From an uncultured Clostridia bacterium (GTDB lineage: Bacteria; Bacillota; Clostridia; Christensenellales; Borkfalkiaceae), in assembly GCA_934271725.1 (NCBI GenBank), contig CAKQSC010000003.1:1-33500 (forward strand): a stretch of 33,500 bases of DNA, written 5' to 3'. Positions within the stretch are counted from its first letter, which is position 1, and the number at the start of each line of letters is the position of its first letter. Both the position numbers and the translations under genes were made by a program. Positions 32,790 through 33,500 of the stretch are shown here, piece after piece. The notes below the pieces were generated by a model that ran no database searches, was not told the origin of the DNA, and saw only the letters and a list, made by a program, of their open reading frames with translations.

Positions 32790-33500
32790 ATGAGAGAAAG
32801 CGGAGTTTTGTTGCCCGTATTTTCGTTGCCCAACGATTACGGCATAGGCAATTTCGGTAAAAGCGCGTATTCGTTTGTCAATTTTTTAGACAAATGCGGT
32901 TGGCGGTACTGGCAGATTTTACCGCTTGTGGAAACGGGTACGGGCAATTCGCCTTATATGTCCGTTTCGTCCGACTCTTTAAATCCGCTGTTTATAGATC
33001 CGGAAGATTTGTTTGACAGAAATCTCGTAACGAAAGAACAACTCGAAGAAAGAAAATGCCGTTTTTATAAGACGATAAATTACGCTACGGTAAGAAAAAA
33101 ACAAATGAAACTTTTGCGTCTTGCGTTTGAAAACTTCGACGTTACGGCGAGAGATTTCGTTACGTTTAAAGAAAACGGCAAGTATGCCGATTACGCGTTG
33201 TTCAAGGCGATTTCTTCGCATACGAAAGCGGGGGAAGATTTCTCGAAATGGAAATTAAGAATTAAAACGAGAACGCCTTTTGCAATGCAAAACGCCTATA
33301 AAAAGTACGAAAAGGACGTAAACTTCCGGTTGTTCGTGCAGTATATCGCAAGAAAACAATGGCTTAAACTTAAAAGATACGCAAACGAAAAAGATATAAA
33401 AATTATAGGCGATATTCCTTTCTACGTGTCTTATGCGAGTTCGGACGTGTGGGCGAATCCTAAAAACTTTAAGTTGGACGAGAATCTCGCATTGACGGAA
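32790..33500 (+). CDS. malQ: 4-alpha-glucanotransferase (amylomaltase), N-terminal 237 residues
   Basis: A GH77 enzyme that moves alpha-1,4-glucan chains between malto-oligosaccharides, for glycogen or maltodextrin metabolism in the cytoplasm. The visible part starts at ATG 32790, with AAAGGAG six bases before it. It shows GVLLPVFSLPNDYGIGNFG, YWQILPLVETGTGNSPYMSV and IIGDIPFYVSYASSDVWANP, all characteristic of MalQ. Most homologues have 'IGDIPIFV...SADVWA', so the match is close. The catalytic nucleophile lies beyond the window edge. It has no evident promoter; it starts 34 bp after dapL and could be read from that unit. Confidence 0.93.
   Translation, partial: MRESGVLLPVFSLPNDYGIGNFGKSAYSFVNFLDKCGWRYWQILPLVETGTGNSPYMSVSSDSLNPLFIDPEDLFDRNLVTKEQLEERKCRFYKTINYATVRKKQMKLLRLAFENFDVTARDFVTFKENGKYADYALFKAISSHTKAGEDFSKWKLRIKTRTPFAMQNAYKKYEKDVNFRLFVQYIARKQWLKLKRYANEKDIKIIGDIPFYVSYASSDVWANPKNFKLDENLALTE

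Overview
The window looks like a chromosomal segment of a Gram-positive, low-to-mid GC member of the Bacillota, most likely an uncultured gut or rumen clostridium. The supporting signs are AAGGAG-type ribosome binding sites at most genes, clear sigma-A promoters (TTGACA/TTGCAA, 17-bp spacer, TATAAT), LL-diaminopimelate aminotransferase next to dapF, Clostridia-style lipoprotein signals, a two-permease sugar ABC importer without its own ATPase, and many glycoside hydrolases. The taxonomic placement is inference from style; no marker gene settles it.

Layout. 1-350: 3' end of a probable GH29 alpha-L-fucosidase. 504-1153: a MATE efflux gene that is a pseudogene (frameshift plus a large internal deletion) but keeps a promoter and an attenuator-like leader. 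1228-2793: cardiolipin synthase. 2891-4885: a GH42-like three-domain glycosidase, convergent with a two-gene operon on the minus strand (8162-4948) encoding a ribbon-helix-helix regulator and ClpB. 8391-11055: a GH78-type alpha-L-rhamnosidase and an alpha/beta-hydrolase esterase, almost touching. 11954-11124 (minus): an AraC-family regulator with a cupin sensor domain.

12002-27770 is the accessory core, a Gram-positive polysaccharide-utilisation-like locus. It holds a cytoplasmic GH2 enzyme with an extra N-terminal domain, a membrane-anchored surface protein with three carbohydrate-binding-like modules and four Cys-rich 68-69-residue repeats, two sugar ABC permeases, a solute-binding lipoprotein, a DUF4091/GH123-like lipoprotein and a 1,236-residue lipoprotein made of repeated binding-type modules. 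The likely logic is that surface and lipid-anchored proteins capture and perhaps trim a glycan, the ABC importer brings in oligosaccharides, intracellular GH2, GH78, GH42-like enzymes and the esterase finish degradation, and AraC senses a product. The substrate is not determined; rhamnosidase, esterase, fucosidase-like and GH2 activities would suit a branched plant or host glycan.

27771-28323 holds tandem terminator hairpins, a repeat-like structured stretch, a tRNA-Arg(ACG) gene on the minus strand with a perfect consensus promoter, and a promoter for the next gene. 28402-29748 is the most unusual gene: a Rho-family protein that has kept the RNA-binding domains but lost the Walker A lysine, the catalytic glutamate segment and the arginine finger. 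It is followed by a polytopic membrane protein of unknown function, dapF and dapL (lysine/peptidoglycan precursor synthesis, overlapping by 4 nt) and the first 237 codons of a GH77 4-alpha-glucanotransferase cut by the window edge.
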